A stretch of 48,973 nt of DNA from Thiotrichales bacterium 19S3-11 (GCA_021713295.1 JAKJJU010000021.1:1-48973); one strand, 5' to 3'; positions 36,340-44,737 are shown, numbered from the stretch's first letter. Notes: generated by a model not told the origin, from the letters alone. Numbers and translations: made by a program.

Positions 36340-37797
36340 CTAACGACGCCAAAACGTTGGCATTAATAAAACCAAAACCGTAAATACTTCCAAACGTCCA
36401 ACTAACATAGCAATCGCTAAGACCCAATGTGCCATTGCTGGTAAGTTTGCATAATTACTACTAATGGATGCGATACCTGCACCTGTATTTGATATACATG
36501 CTGTAATTGCAGCTAATGCATTAATAGGCTCAACGGACAATGCCATTAATACAATCCATAATACAACCATAATGCCAAAATATCCGGCAATAAATGCCCA
36601 AACACTATTAATTGCTCCCTCTGACATTGCCTTTTGCCCAAATTTTATGGGAAAAACCCCTTGAGGATGTACCAGTCGCTTCATTTCTCTAATTAATTGT
36701 TGTTTTATTAACACCATTCGAATAATTTTAATACCTCCTGAAGTTGAACCTGCACAGCCACCAATTAAACCAATAATCATCAGTAAAATTGGCACAAATA
36801 CCGGCCACGAAGCATAATCACTATTAGAAGTAAATCCCGTATTACTTGCAAATGACACCACCTGAAAAAAACTTTCTAAGATTGATTTTGACGGATTGGT
36901 ATAATATTGCTTTAAAATTAATGTTAAGCTTACAATCAAAGCCATAAAAAGCACATAATAGACATAAAATCTAAATTCAACATCCTGCCAATAATAACGT
37001 ATTCGACGCCGACTGACTGCAACAAAATGAAGTGCAAAACTAACAGCGCCGATAAACATAAAAAACATAGCAATAAAATAGATTTGTGGTTTATCGCTAA
37101 AATAAGCCATGGAACTATCATGAGGCGCAAAGCCACCTGTACCCACTGTAGAAAAAGCATAACAAATCGCATCAAAAAAACTCATGCCCGCAACATAATA
37201 GCTTAAAATGCAAAGAAACGTCAAAACAACATAAATTACCCATAACGCTTTTGCTGTTTCCATAATACGAGGCGTTAATTTATTCTCTTTCCAAGGCCCG
37301 CTAATCTCAGCTCGATAAAGCTGCATGCCACCGACGCCAATTAAAGGCAATATTGCCACGGCTAAAACAATAATTCCCATACCACCAAAAAATTGTGCTT
37401 GCTGACGATAATATAAAATACTTTTAGGCAGGCCATCTAAGTGATTAATTAAGGTTGCGCCCGTTGTCGTAATACCAGACATTGATTCAAAGACTGCATC
37501 ACTTAACGTTAAATGTAACCCTTTTGAAAGCATATAAGGAATGGCACCAAATAAGCCTAGAACTAGCCAAATTAAAAATACGACAATAAAGCCATCTTTA
37601 GGGCTTAATTCCTTTTTTGATTTATACGTTAAAAGCCATAAAATTAAGCCAATCATAAACGTAATAGCAAAGCCCAAAAGGAAAGCCCTGGCATTATTTT
37701 CTTTATAAATATAATCAACAATTATAGGTGATAATAAAGTCAAACTATAAAACATTAATAACACGCCAAGCACTTTACCTGTGGCTTTAAATTTCAT
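36340..37797 (-). CDS. trkH: TrkH-family potassium uptake protein
   Basis: A 485-residue membrane protein with the four pore-loop repeats of Trk/Ktr potassium channels. The filter-like segments are ESMSGITTTGATLI, YAFSTVGTGGFAPHDSSM, SFASNTGFTSNSDYASW and ACISNTGAGIASIS. FFGGMGIIVLAVAILPLIGVGG is a family hallmark. It imports K+ across the inner membrane with a TrkA regulatory subunit, which is not in this window. It is convergent with amn, with a 10-bp gap. Confidence 0.95.
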   Translation of the reverse strand: MKFKATGKVLGVLLMFYSLTLLSPIIVDYIYKENNARAFLLGFAITFMIGLILWLLTYKSKKELSPKDGFIVVFLIWLVLGLFGAIPYMLSKGLHLTLSDAVFESMSGITTTGATLINHLDGLPKSILYYRQQAQFFGGMGIIVLAVAILPLIGVGGMQLYRAEISGPWKENKLTPRIMETAKALWVIYVVLTFLCILSYYVAGMSFFDAICYAFSTVGTGGFAPHDSSMAYFSDKPQIYFIAMFFMFIGAVSFALHFVAVSRRRIRYYWQDVEFRFYVYYVLFMALIVSLTLILKQYYTNPSKSILESFFQVVSFASNTGFTSNSDYASWPVFVPILLMIIGLIGGCAGSTSGGIKIIRMVLIKQQLIREMKRLVHPQGVFPIKFGQKAMSEGAINSVWAFIAGYFGIMVVLWIVLMALSVEPINALAAITACISNTGAGIASISSNYANLPAMAHWVLAIAMLVGRLEVFTVLVLLMPTFWRR

Positions 37798-37910
37798 TAA
37801 TATGGTATCCTTTTATTAATTAGAGCCGTGATTTTACTCTCTTTGTGGAGTATAATCTGAAATGGCAGTTATATAAAGTTTTCAACTTAAATAAAAAAGA
37901 GATTAGACAG

Positions 37911-38099
37911 ATGGGATTGATCAGTAAACTAATTAATTTTGGTGATAACAAAAAACAAAGGGATTATGTCAGCGATTTGGACCAGTTTTTACATAAATTT
38001 GATAAAGATCACCCCAAACGCTCGAGCTCACAAAAAAAAGAAGTTGAAAAACATCGTGATATCTTTAATCGAAAATCACATCAAAAAATCAAATGGTAA
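37911..38099 (+). CDS. small cytoplasmic protein, CBU_0585-like
   Basis: A 62-residue basic protein (MGLISKLINFG..., with core YVSDLDQFLHKFDKDHPKRS and SQKKEVEKHRDIF). It resembles the short CBU_0585-type proteins of Coxiella, Legionella and Francisella relatives, whose function is unknown. The ATG at 37911 is used. A longer frame would begin at a GTG without ribosome-binding site. It is a single gene between trkH, which faces away from it, and the arsR operon. Confidence 0.75.
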   Translation: MGLISKLINFGDNKKQRDYVSDLDQFLHKFDKDHPKRSSSQKKEVEKHRDIFNRKSHQKIKW

Positions 38100-38216
38100 T
38101 CAATACGCCAAGCAAATAATAGACTAACTAAGTGCATCACTCCTTTTTTATATCTAGTTTGCTATGGTATTTATTTCTAAATCCATCACATAAAATTACT
38201 TATTTGTATTATATAA

Positions 38217-38245
38217 TTGAATTCTAATTTAGACTTTGCTAATAT
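38217..38245 (+). promoter_or_regulatory. promoter of the arsR-rhodanese operon
   Basis: TTGAAT (38217-38222) and TAATAT (38240-38245) are separated by exactly 17 bases and lie 27 bp before the arsR ATG. The operator palindrome begins immediately after the -35 hexamer. This arrangement fits autorepression. It was read by eye only. Confidence 0.5.
38223..38233. promoter_or_regulatory. ArsR-type operator palindrome, site 1
   Basis: The palindrome TCTAA-T-TTAGA sits in the spacer of the proposed arsR promoter. The same palindrome (TCTAA-A-TTAGA) recurs in front of the next gene, which suggests a shared binding site for the encoded repressor. Confidence 0.55.
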
Positions 38246-38272
38246 TATAATTAAATACAACTAAGGATTGCA

Positions 38273-38575
38273 ATGACCAACCTAGAGAAAATGCATAAAA
38301 ATGCTAAAGATGCTGCTAGATTGCTTAAAGCAATTGCTCACGATTCACGCTTGCTGATTTTATGCTTATTAAGCCAAAACCAACCAATGAGTGTTGGTGC
38401 CTTATTAAAGCATTCAAATTTAAGCCAATCCGCATTTTCACAGCATCTTAGCGTTTTAAGAAAAGAAAACTTAGTTAAGACTAAAAAAGAAGCACAAACA
38501 GTATATTACAGTTTAAAAAATCAAAATATTGAGAAAATCTTATCCGTTATGTATGAGATTTATTGTAAAGAATAA
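38273..38575 (+). CDS. ArsR-family repressor of the BigR/SqrR (persulfide-sensing) type
   Basis: A 100-residue winged-helix regulator. ILCLLSQNQPMSVGALLKHS and the recognition helix LSQSAFSQHLSVLRKENLV fit the ArsR fold. C31 (in LLILCLL) and C98 (in EIYCKE) occupy the positions of the two redox-active cysteines of BigR and SqrR, which form a di- or tetrasulfide on exposure to persulfides and then release DNA. No arsenic- or metal-type CxC site is present. It is followed by rhodanese and AhpD-like genes, in keeping with a sulfide/persulfide response. The ribosome-binding site is AAGGA. Confidence 0.85.
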   Translation: MTNLEKMHKNAKDAARLLKAIAHDSRLLILCLLSQNQPMSVGALLKHSNLSQSAFSQHLSVLRKENLVKTKKEAQTVYYSLKNQNIEKILSVMYEIYCKE

Positions 38576-38601
38576 TTTTTTTAATCATTATATTAGAATA
38601 A

Positions 38602-38612
38602 TCTAAATTAGA
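38602..38612. promoter_or_regulatory. ArsR-type operator palindrome, site 2
   Basis: TCTAA-A-TTAGA lies 12 bp upstream of the rhodanese ATG, just before its AAGG ribosome-binding site. It differs only in the central base from the site before arsR. It overlaps a second inverted pair, TTAGA-ATAA-TCTAA (38593-38606), which may give a tandem site. Confidence 0.5.
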
Positions 38613-38624
38613 AAAGGTGAAATT

Positions 38625-39143
38625 ATGAAGCATGCATTAAATACAATTTCAGCAGCTGAATGCGCATCGTTAATCAAACGTCAAAAAACTAAATTGATTG
38701 ACATTCGCTCGCCTAGCGAGTTTAACAAAGAGCATATAGAATCTGCTGAAAATATTCAAAAAGAGCAATTATCTTCTCTATCATTCTCAGAACAAGAATG
38801 CATTATCTTTTACTGCCAAGCTGGTATTCGTACAAGCCAAATTAAAAACCAACTGCTACAACTTAAAGCCAAAACGATTGTTATTTTAGATGGTGGTTTA
38901 AATGCGTGGAAAAAAGCAGGTTATCATACAAAATTAGATAAAAAAGCACCAATACCGATTATGCATCAAGTACAAATTATCGTAGGCATCATGGTCTTAA
39001 TTGGTGTCATTTTAGGATTTTGGTTATCTGCATACTTTACCCTTATTAGTGCATTTTTTGGACTTGGATTATTATTTGCTGGTTTAAGTGGTTTTTGTGG
39101 ATTAGCCAAGCTTTTAATGCTATTACCCTATAATCAACGATAA
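38625..39143 (+). CDS. rhodanese domain fused to a DUF2892-type membrane hairpin
   Basis: A 172-residue protein. Residues about 8-100 are a single rhodanese domain with IDIRSPSEFNKEHI and an active-site loop FYCQAGIRTSQ (C64 would carry the persulfide). Residues about 112-165 form two to three membrane helices, as in DUF2892. This architecture is common in BigR-regulated operons, where it moves sulfane sulfur in sulfide detoxification. It is 49 bp downstream of arsR with an operator-like palindrome between them. Confidence 0.9.
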   Translation: MKHALNTISAAECASLIKRQKTKLIDIRSPSEFNKEHIESAENIQKEQLSSLSFSEQECIIFYCQAGIRTSQIKNQLLQLKAKTIVILDGGLNAWKKAGYHTKLDKKAPIPIMHQVQIIVGIMVLIGVILGFWLSAYFTLISAFFGLGLLFAGLSGFCGLAKLLMLLPYNQR

Positions 39144-39170
39144 AAAATCAATTACTAAAGGAGTCACTCA

Positions 39171-39512
39171 ATGAGCAAATCATACCTTGAAATTACCAAC
39201 GATCTAAATACCTATTTAGCTAAATTGCGCCAAGATAACCCACAAGTTATGGCGGCATTTTCGCAACTAGCCAAAGAAGCATCAAAAGATGGCGCATTAG
39301 ATAAAAAGACGAAAGAACTTATTGCACTGGCAATTGGTATCGCTGTTCGCTGTGATGGCTGTATTGGTTTTCATGCAAAAGCACTCAAAAATCTGGGTGC
39401 GACGAAAGAAGAAATCAATGAAGTTTGTGCTATGTCTGTTTATATGGGTGGCGGGCCATCTTTAATGTACGCCGCTGATGCACTTAAAGCCTTTGATGAA
39501 TTCTCACAATAA
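39171..39512 (+). CDS. carboxymuconolactone decarboxylase (AhpD-like) family protein
   Basis: A 113-residue helical protein with the redox motif RCDGCIGFHAKALKNLGAT: C61, C64 and H68 form the CxxC...H of AhpD-like proteins. Members reduce peroxides or serve as thiol-disulfide partners. In the operon with a persulfide sensor and a rhodanese, a role in thiol or persulfide turnover is likely. AAAGGAG lies 7 bp before the ATG. It ends the operon and is convergent with the next gene. Confidence 0.9.
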   Translation: MSKSYLEITNDLNTYLAKLRQDNPQVMAAFSQLAKEASKDGALDKKTKELIALAIGIAVRCDGCIGFHAKALKNLGATKEEINEVCAMSVYMGGGPSLMYAADALKAFDEFSQ

Positions 39513-39544
39513 AGTTTGGCTAATAACAAATTTATTCGTTAAAC

Positions 39545-40831
39545 TCAATGAGGAAATTCAGCTGAGTCTAATGATTTGGTCAAGCGACCACTGTCTTCGC
39601 GTAGCATAACAGACGGTGGTTGCTGCCCTAACACAGTCTTAGGTTCTTCATTAAGTTTACCCTTCTTTTGATGATCAACCGTCACATCAATAAGGTCTCC
39701 TAAATGTTCTGTTTGTGATATCACAGGCTTAGGTGACAATGGCTTTCCTTGGCTAGTTGAGGCATCTAATCCGCCCGAACCAAGCAAATCAACTTCTTTT
39801 TGTTTCACATCACCTATTTCATGCTGTGATGATCGCTTTAACATAGCCTCTCGAAAATCTTCCAATTTATGACCACTTTCAACTGGCTCTAATTCAATTT
39901 TTGTATTAGATAATGCATATTTTTGAAAGGCAATAAAAATCTCTTGCGCATCCATCATTAATTTTTTAGTGTTTTTCTCAATCTCACCCACATAACCATT
40001 ATAACCAAAACTTTGTGCGACAAGCTTAATTAGATTACACATAAAGTAGGTATTAAATGATGGAGTCGCCTCATTCATCATCATCGTCCACTTACCATAG
40101 TTCCAATCACCTTGTTTCATTAGTTTCATAATATGAAACATCAGAGGTCTCTCATCTTTATGGTTTTTAATATCATTTAAAATACTATTTACATCTTCAT
40201 ATTTTTTTGCATCACTACTTGATTGTATCACTCCCCAACCTTTATGTTGAAGTAACGCAGTTTCAGCAGCATTGATTACTAAATCTTTAATATCAAACTC
40301 TTGAGTATTTAATGCACTCGCTAATAATAATCCACCAACATCTGGATTAAAACCTTCATCAGTCAATTCATATTTAACCTGATTTATTTTATCTCTTGTC
40401 ATACCACATATAAATTCAAGATAAACCTCCTCAGCTATTAGCTGAATTTCTGCTTTTTTCATTTGTAGCTTATTTGCTAAAAGTGGTTGTCGTAATTCCC
40501 GTGCAGCTTCTTCAACTAAGTTACCTACAAATTTAGTATTAAACGAAGAATACCACCAGTAATACTCTTTTCCTTGCCAATGCCCCTGGCCTGCCAATAA
40601 TTTTAAGGCTTCCCATAAGTTATTATAATCCTCACCAACTTGATTCATTAATGTTTTAGCTTTTATCGTCACAGCTATTGCTTCTTTAGAACTTTCTGTC
40701 ATCAAAAAGCCAAGCCCTAAATGCTCATCTTTCGTTTTATCAGCTGCTCGGTTGATAACACTTTGAATACCTTTGTAACCAACTTTTTTAAACAATGTGA
40801 ATAATAAATTTATAAGTTCATCTTTATCCAT
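39545..40831 (-). CDS. hypothetical protein with an internal duplication, candidate effector
   Basis: A 428-residue soluble protein of unrecognised family. Two helical modules repeat. The segment with LLAGQGHWQGKEYYWWYSSF and NTKFVGNLVEEA (about residues 73-145) corresponds to LMKQGDWNYGKWTMMMNEA and FNTYFMCNLIKLVAQ (about 230-305). The last 100 residues are polar, rich in Ser, Pro, Lys and Glu, and probably disordered. There is no signal peptide. The start at 40831 has GGAG 8 bp upstream. A frame 33 bp longer is less likely. The size and the disordered tail resemble secreted effectors, but nothing in the sequence proves secretion. Confidence 0.6.
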   Translation of the reverse strand: MDKDELINLLFTLFKKVGYKGIQSVINRAADKTKDEHLGLGFLMTESSKEAIAVTIKAKTLMNQVGEDYNNLWEALKLLAGQGHWQGKEYYWWYSSFNTKFVGNLVEEAARELRQPLLANKLQMKKAEIQLIAEEVYLEFICGMTRDKINQVKYELTDEGFNPDVGGLLLASALNTQEFDIKDLVINAAETALLQHKGWGVIQSSSDAKKYEDVNSILNDIKNHKDERPLMFHIMKLMKQGDWNYGKWTMMMNEATPSFNTYFMCNLIKLVAQSFGYNGYVGEIEKNTKKLMMDAQEIFIAFQKYALSNTKIELEPVESGHKLEDFREAMLKRSSQHEIGDVKQKEVDLLGSGGLDASTSQGKPLSPKPVISQTEHLGDLIDVTVDHQKKGKLNEEPKTVLGQQPPSVMLREDSGRLTKSLDSAEFPH

Positions 40832-41069
40832 TTCCATATCTCCATATATGATACAACTGTACATGCTTTGCTCAAATGATTATAAAATGTCTAAGATTGA
40901 AATAAATATTTATCTATCTGATTCTGTTACACAAACACCTAAAATAATCAGACTTTACATCAGTGTAATCTATCCATATAAACAAACAGACAACTGCCAA
41001 TTTTGAAATAATTTTAAGTATCTAAATACTGAAAAATGCTTAATTTTCAAGCTATAATTAATTTCTACT

Positions 41070-42071
41070 TTAGTGCGATAGCAATAAAAGCACTTGCACG
41101 CCAGGAACTAATATTAGAGCTAATAGGATACAGATACTATTAACCCACCTAGCAAATTTTATTTTTTCATGTTTATGAAAATAATAAATAATGACCGTCA
41201 TTAATATTGTAATGCTTAGAAATACCATTGCGGTTAGCTGAACTAAATCAACTAGAGTAAGCCCCGTAGCTTGTGGCAAATAGCTATCGGTTAATAGTTT
41301 ATTACCAACTAAAGCAAAAATTGCGCCGGTGATTAAACCTAAACGCCCACGAAGTTCATTTAATGGTAAGAAATAAATACAAAAAGCTAGAAAACATGCC
41401 AAATATGCCACACCAAACACTTGGATTAATTTGCGTATTCCTTCACGTTTTAACTCAATTTTATAAATAGCTCTAGAATAAGTTGTATCACCTGTTGAAT
41501 TGGAATTAATAACACCAAAATTAGACTTATAATGATAGTTTTTTAATTTCCAATAACTGTTTAGTACCCGCCATCCATCAAGTGAAACTTGTAGATCTAC
41601 ATCGCTATCAGCGTTATCAATCACATAAACTAATTGATCTGAACCATAACGAGTATCCTCAAAGACAAATTCAATACCCTGACTGTCTAATGGATAGCTT
41701 GTAAAGTCCCAATTCTGATGCAGCTTGGCATGATATTTGCCGCCAGCCCAATAATAACCGTCATCAAGGCGTGTAATTTCATAACTTAAACGCTTAACAC
41801 TTTCAGCATTAACAATATCAATATGATCCAGTGGCGTTAATGTCTTATCTTTGTAGATAACCCATAACCAAAATGCAATATCAACTGTTTTTGTTGAGAT
41901 GTCACCACCGAAAATATCAGTCACATAAATTCCAATGATAACCGGTTGTGGACTGTGATCTTCAGATGCTTTATTGATCATATCAGCTAATACATTATTA
42001 CAGGCAATAAGACTTAAAAAGTAGACAATAATACTGATAATAAAACTTTTTAATACGTGTGCTTTCATCAT
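41070..42071 (-). CDS. pentameric ligand-gated ion channel homologue (GLIC/ELIC-like)
   Basis: A 333-residue protein with a Cys-loop-receptor layout. A signal peptide (residues about 8-29) is followed by an extracellular beta domain (35-210) with VIIGIYVTDI, VDIAFWLWVIYKD and WDFTSYPLDSQGIEFVFED (121-139, the loop that in animals holds the Cys-loop and here lacks the cysteines, as in other bacterial members). Four C-terminal helices follow (about 215-236, 244-261, 272-298, 309-331). RGRLGLITGAIFALVGNK spans the M1-M2 link and the pore-lining helix. Family members form homopentameric cation or anion channels. The ligand is unknown. It is a single gene with a weak ribosome-binding site. Confidence 0.82.
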   Translation of the reverse strand: MMKAHVLKSFIISIIVYFLSLIACNNVLADMINKASEDHSPQPVIIGIYVTDIFGGDISTKTVDIAFWLWVIYKDKTLTPLDHIDIVNAESVKRLSYEITRLDDGYYWAGGKYHAKLHQNWDFTSYPLDSQGIEFVFEDTRYGSDQLVYVIDNADSDVDLQVSLDGWRVLNSYWKLKNYHYKSNFGVINSNSTGDTTYSRAIYKIELKREGIRKLIQVFGVAYLACFLAFCIYFLPLNELRGRLGLITGAIFALVGNKLLTDSYLPQATGLTLVDLVQLTAMVFLSITILMTVIIYYFHKHEKIKFARWVNSICILLALILVPGVQVLLLLSH

Positions 42072-42164
42072 GGCAATAACTTATATCAATTTACTTAATC
42101 ACATCCTCATAGATAGATAATATAAGTATAGATGAAAAATACGATTACAATCGAAATATAACTA

Positions 42165-42593
42165 TTAGGAAGCTTCAGCTCGTACTTGATGCGATAACCG
42201 CTCTAAAAGGCCATTGACAAACCGGTGACCATCCGTTGCACCCAGCTCCTTAGCATGCTCTACATACTCATTGATAATCACCTGAAATGGAATTTCTAAG
42301 CGATGATTTAATTCATATGCTCCTAAGCGCAAAATTGCTAATTCAACTGGCTTAACACTTTCAAACTCACGTACTACCAGTGGGCGAATCATATTGTCTA
42401 ATTCTATTTGATATTTTTCAACACCATTAATCAAGTCATGGAAAAAATCCCAATCAACTGGATGACGCTCAATGTTATCTTCATAAAATTGAACACGCAA
42501 CTCAAGATAGTCAGTCCCTGCAAGCTCACGCTGATAGAGTGCTTGAATTGCATGAAACCTTGCTCGTTTTCTTGGTTTAATCTTAATTAACAT
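42165..42593 (-). CDS. nusB: transcription antitermination factor NusB
   Basis: A 142-residue all-helical protein with RKRARFHAIQALYQRELAG at the N-terminus and ILRLGAYELNHRLEIPFQVIINEYVEHAKELG, the hallmark of NusB. It binds boxA RNA with NusE (S10) in rRNA antitermination. Its ATG overlaps the ribH stop (TAATG), the usual ribH-nusB coupling in Gammaproteobacteria. Confidence 0.95.
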   Translation of the reverse strand: MLIKIKPRKRARFHAIQALYQRELAGTDYLELRVQFYEDNIERHPVDWDFFHDLINGVEKYQIELDNMIRPLVVREFESVKPVELAILRLGAYELNHRLEIPFQVIINEYVEHAKELGATDGHRFVNGLLERLSHQVRAEAS

Positions 42594-43069
42594 TACAGTG
42601 CCTCAATTTCAGCTAGAACATTAATACTTTCTAATAAGGCTAATGCTGCATCAGCACCTTTATTACCAGCCTTAGTCCCAGCACGCTCCACCGCCTGTTC
42701 TATCGTATCGGTTGTTAATACACCAAAAGAAATAGGAAGGTCACTATTTAATGATACTTGAGCTAGGCCTTTTGCACATTCACCTGCTACATAATCAAAA
42801 TGTACCGTACCTCCTCGAATAACTGCACCTAAGGCAATCATACCGCCATAGCGATTTTTAGAAGCCATTTTTTGAGCTGCCAATGGTAACTCATAAGCAC
42901 CTGGCACATAAATAACTTCTATATTATCAGCATTGACGCCATGACGAACTAACGTATCTATCGCACCTTTAATTAAGCTTTCAACAACTAAGCTGTTAAA
43001 GCGTGAAGCAATAATTCCAATACGCTCGCCATTATAAATATAATTACCTTCAACCACTCGATAAGTCAT
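42593..43069 (-). CDS. ribH: 6,7-dimethyl-8-ribityllumazine synthase
   Basis: A 158-residue lumazine synthase. The motifs are [35 protein letters not shown] and [19 protein letters not shown] (catalytic histidine in the HFDYV block), then [27 protein letters not shown]. It joins the butanone phosphate made by the upstream ribB product with the ribityl-amino-uracil to give lumazine, the precursor of riboflavin. It lies 32 bp after ribBX. Confidence 0.97.
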   Translation of the reverse strand: MTYRVVEGNYIYNGERIGIIASRFNSLVVESLIKGAIDTLVRHGVNADNIEVIYVPGAYELPLAAQKMASKNRYGGMIALGAVIRGGTVHFDYVAGECAKGLAQVSLNSDLPISFGVLTTDTIEQAVERAGTKAGNKGADAALALLESINVLAEIEAL

Positions 43070-43101
43070 ACCTTAAAACCCTTAATATTTTCTAAATTAA
43101 C

Positions 43102-44217
43102 TTAAGAAGAACCTTCAATATATTCAACAACCTCTAAATCAAAACCACTTAATGCATTATAACGCCTTGGCGAACTTAATAGGCGCATTTTTTTAACACC
43201 CAAATCTTTTAAAATTCTAGCGCCTGTCCCAATCGTTTTAAAACTTTCATCTACCGTCTCTGATTCATGATCTTTTACTTTTTTATCATTTGTCAATCTT
43301 TCAAGCGTATTCACAATATCATTGGGTTGATTGGCACTTGATAATAAAACCATAACTCCTGCTTTAGCTTGAGCAACTTTTTCTAACGCTTTATCAAAAC
43401 GCCAACTCTGTGGCAGATGATTAATTCGAATTAAATCAGCAAACATATCCTGATAGTGAACCCTCACCGTTACTTCTTCAGTATGTGTGATATCACCTTT
43501 AGTTAGTGCAAAATGAATACGATTATCTATTTTATCCAAATAACTATGCATCTGAAATACACCATAGGCTGTCTCAATCGGCATAATCGATACGGGTTCT
43601 ACGGTTGTTTCATGTTCAATACGATAACGAATCAAATCAGCAATCGTCCCAATTTTTAAATTATGCTTTAATGCAACTTTAAATAAATCATTGCCTCTAG
43701 CCATCGTGCCGTCATCATTCAAAATTTCAACTAGTACCGCCGCAGGCTTTAACGCTGCCAGTCTAGCTAAATCACAACTTGCTTCTGTATGACCTGCTCG
43801 TGTTAATACACCACCTGTTTTCGCCATTATTGGAAAAATATGTCCCGGTTTAACCAAGTCATCTGATGTGACATCATCTTTAATTGCAGTTCGAATTGTC
43901 TGAGCACGATCATGTGCTGAAATACCCGTAGTGACTCCTTCTTTTGCTTCAATTGACAGTGTGAAATTTGTACCAAAACGGCTCCGGTTATTTCCTGGAA
44001 CCATAAGCGGTAAGTCTAACTTTTTACACTGTGTTTCAGTCATTGGCATACAAACCAACCCTCTACCAAAGCGCGCCATGAAGTTAATCGCTTCAGGAGT
44101 GACTTTCTCTGCTGCCATAACAAAATCACCTTCATTTTCACGATTTTCATCATCCAATAAGATAACCATCTCGCCATTAGAGATAGCACTAATTAACTCT
44201 TCTGTTGTATTAAACAT
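43102..44217 (-). CDS. ribB: 3,4-dihydroxy-2-butanone-4-phosphate synthase with degenerate GTP cyclohydrolase II domain (RibBX-type)
   Basis: A 371-residue two-domain protein. The N-terminal RibB domain (about 1-205) is intact: ILLDDENRENEGDFVMAAE, MARFGRGLVCMPMT, and RAGHTEASCDLARLA with the substrate-binding threonine/glutamate. The C-terminal part (about 210-371) follows the GTP cyclohydrolase II fold but lacks its zinc cysteines: where GCHII has the ...LTGD..GS..CDCG segment, this reads VHYQDMFADLIRINHLPQSW. It should therefore make the butanone phosphate but not open GTP, as in described RibBX proteins. A separate RibA must exist elsewhere. The ATG at 44217 is used rather than a preceding GTG. 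Confidence 0.92.
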   Translation of the reverse strand: MFNTTEELISAISNGEMVILLDDENRENEGDFVMAAEKVTPEAINFMARFGRGLVCMPMTETQCKKLDLPLMVPGNNRSRFGTNFTLSIEAKEGVTTGISAHDRAQTIRTAIKDDVTSDDLVKPGHIFPIMAKTGGVLTRAGHTEASCDLARLAALKPAAVLVEILNDDGTMARGNDLFKVALKHNLKIGTIADLIRYRIEHETTVEPVSIMPIETAYGVFQMHSYLDKIDNRIHFALTKGDITHTEEVTVRVHYQDMFADLIRINHLPQSWRFDKALEKVAQAKAGVMVLLSSANQPNDIVNTLERLTNDKKVKDHESETVDESFKTIGTGARILKDLGVKKMRLLSSPRRYNALSGFDLEVVEYIEGSS

Positions 44218-44282
44218 CACTTATAGTTGCCTATTTAATCAATTTTAATATTTAAATAAATGCCAGTGAATTGTAAACTAAA

Positions 44283-44313
44283 GATTAAATCATGCGCAAG
44301 CATTGATTTAATC
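44283..44313. repeat. strong hairpin upstream of ribBX
   Basis: A perfect 10-bp inverted repeat GATTAAATCA / TGATTTAATC encloses TGC-GCAA-GCA, giving a stem of about 13 bp with one bulged T and a GCAA tetraloop. Seven A residues follow on the plus strand and only a broken T-run follows on the minus strand. It could be a second terminator behind the RNA-binding protein gene or a structure in the ribBX leader. It does not match the FMN riboswitch. Confidence 0.55.
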
Positions 44314-44361
44314 AAAAAAAACTAACGCTGAATTTTTAAGATAAAAAAATAATTATTTTCG

Positions 44362-44407
44362 AAAAAGATTCAGTTAGCCCAAATCACTAAGATTTAGGAT
44401 AACTGAA
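44362..44407 (-). terminator. intrinsic terminator of the RRM-protein gene
   Basis: Read on the minus strand, TTCAGTTA pairs with TAACTGAA, and inside it CCTAAATC pairs with GATTTGG around TTAGT. A T-rich tail TCTTTTTC follows. The structure starts 10 bp after the stop of the RRM protein gene, the right place for Rho-independent termination. Confidence 0.8.
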
Positions 44408-44416
44408 ACGTTGATA

Positions 44417-44737
44417 TTAGTGCTGATGATAACCGCCACGGTTATTATTACTAAAACTACGACGTCCTGATGAAGAACCGCCTGTTCTACTTTGTGGCTT
44501 TGCGATGCTCACATTAACTCTACGGTTATCCAATTCTGTACCATTTAGCTCTAGCGCATCTTGAACTGCATCTTCACTAGCAAAAGTAATAAAGGCAAAC
44601 CCTTTTGAGCGCCCTGTATCACGATCTGTAATTAGTTTAACTTCTTGGATTTCACCACAATCACCAAAGGCATCATGTAAATCCGCTTCCGATAGGTTGT
44701 AGGATAAATTGCCTACATAGACTTTCGTATTTTGCAC
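44417..44737 (-). CDS. RRM-type RNA-binding protein
   Basis: A 106-residue protein with one RNA-recognition motif: RNP2 VYVGNL (6-11) and RNP1 KGFAFITF (45-52). A glycine/arginine-rich tail GGSSSGRRSFSNNNRGGYHQH follows. Such small RRM proteins bind single-stranded RNA and are often cold-induced. The start is GTG with AGAGGA 8 bp upstream, followed by an A-run. It is monocistronic, with its own terminator. Confidence 0.93.
   Translation of the reverse strand: MQNTKVYVGNLSYNLSEADLHDAFGDCGEIQEVKLITDRDTGRSKGFAFITFASEDAVQDALELNGTELDNRRVNVSIAKPQSRTGGSSSGRRSFSNNNRGGYHQH

Noticed and set aside
44218-44416. FMN riboswitch before ribBX
   Set aside because: The conserved AGGGGCAGG-type blocks are absent; only simple hairpins are present.
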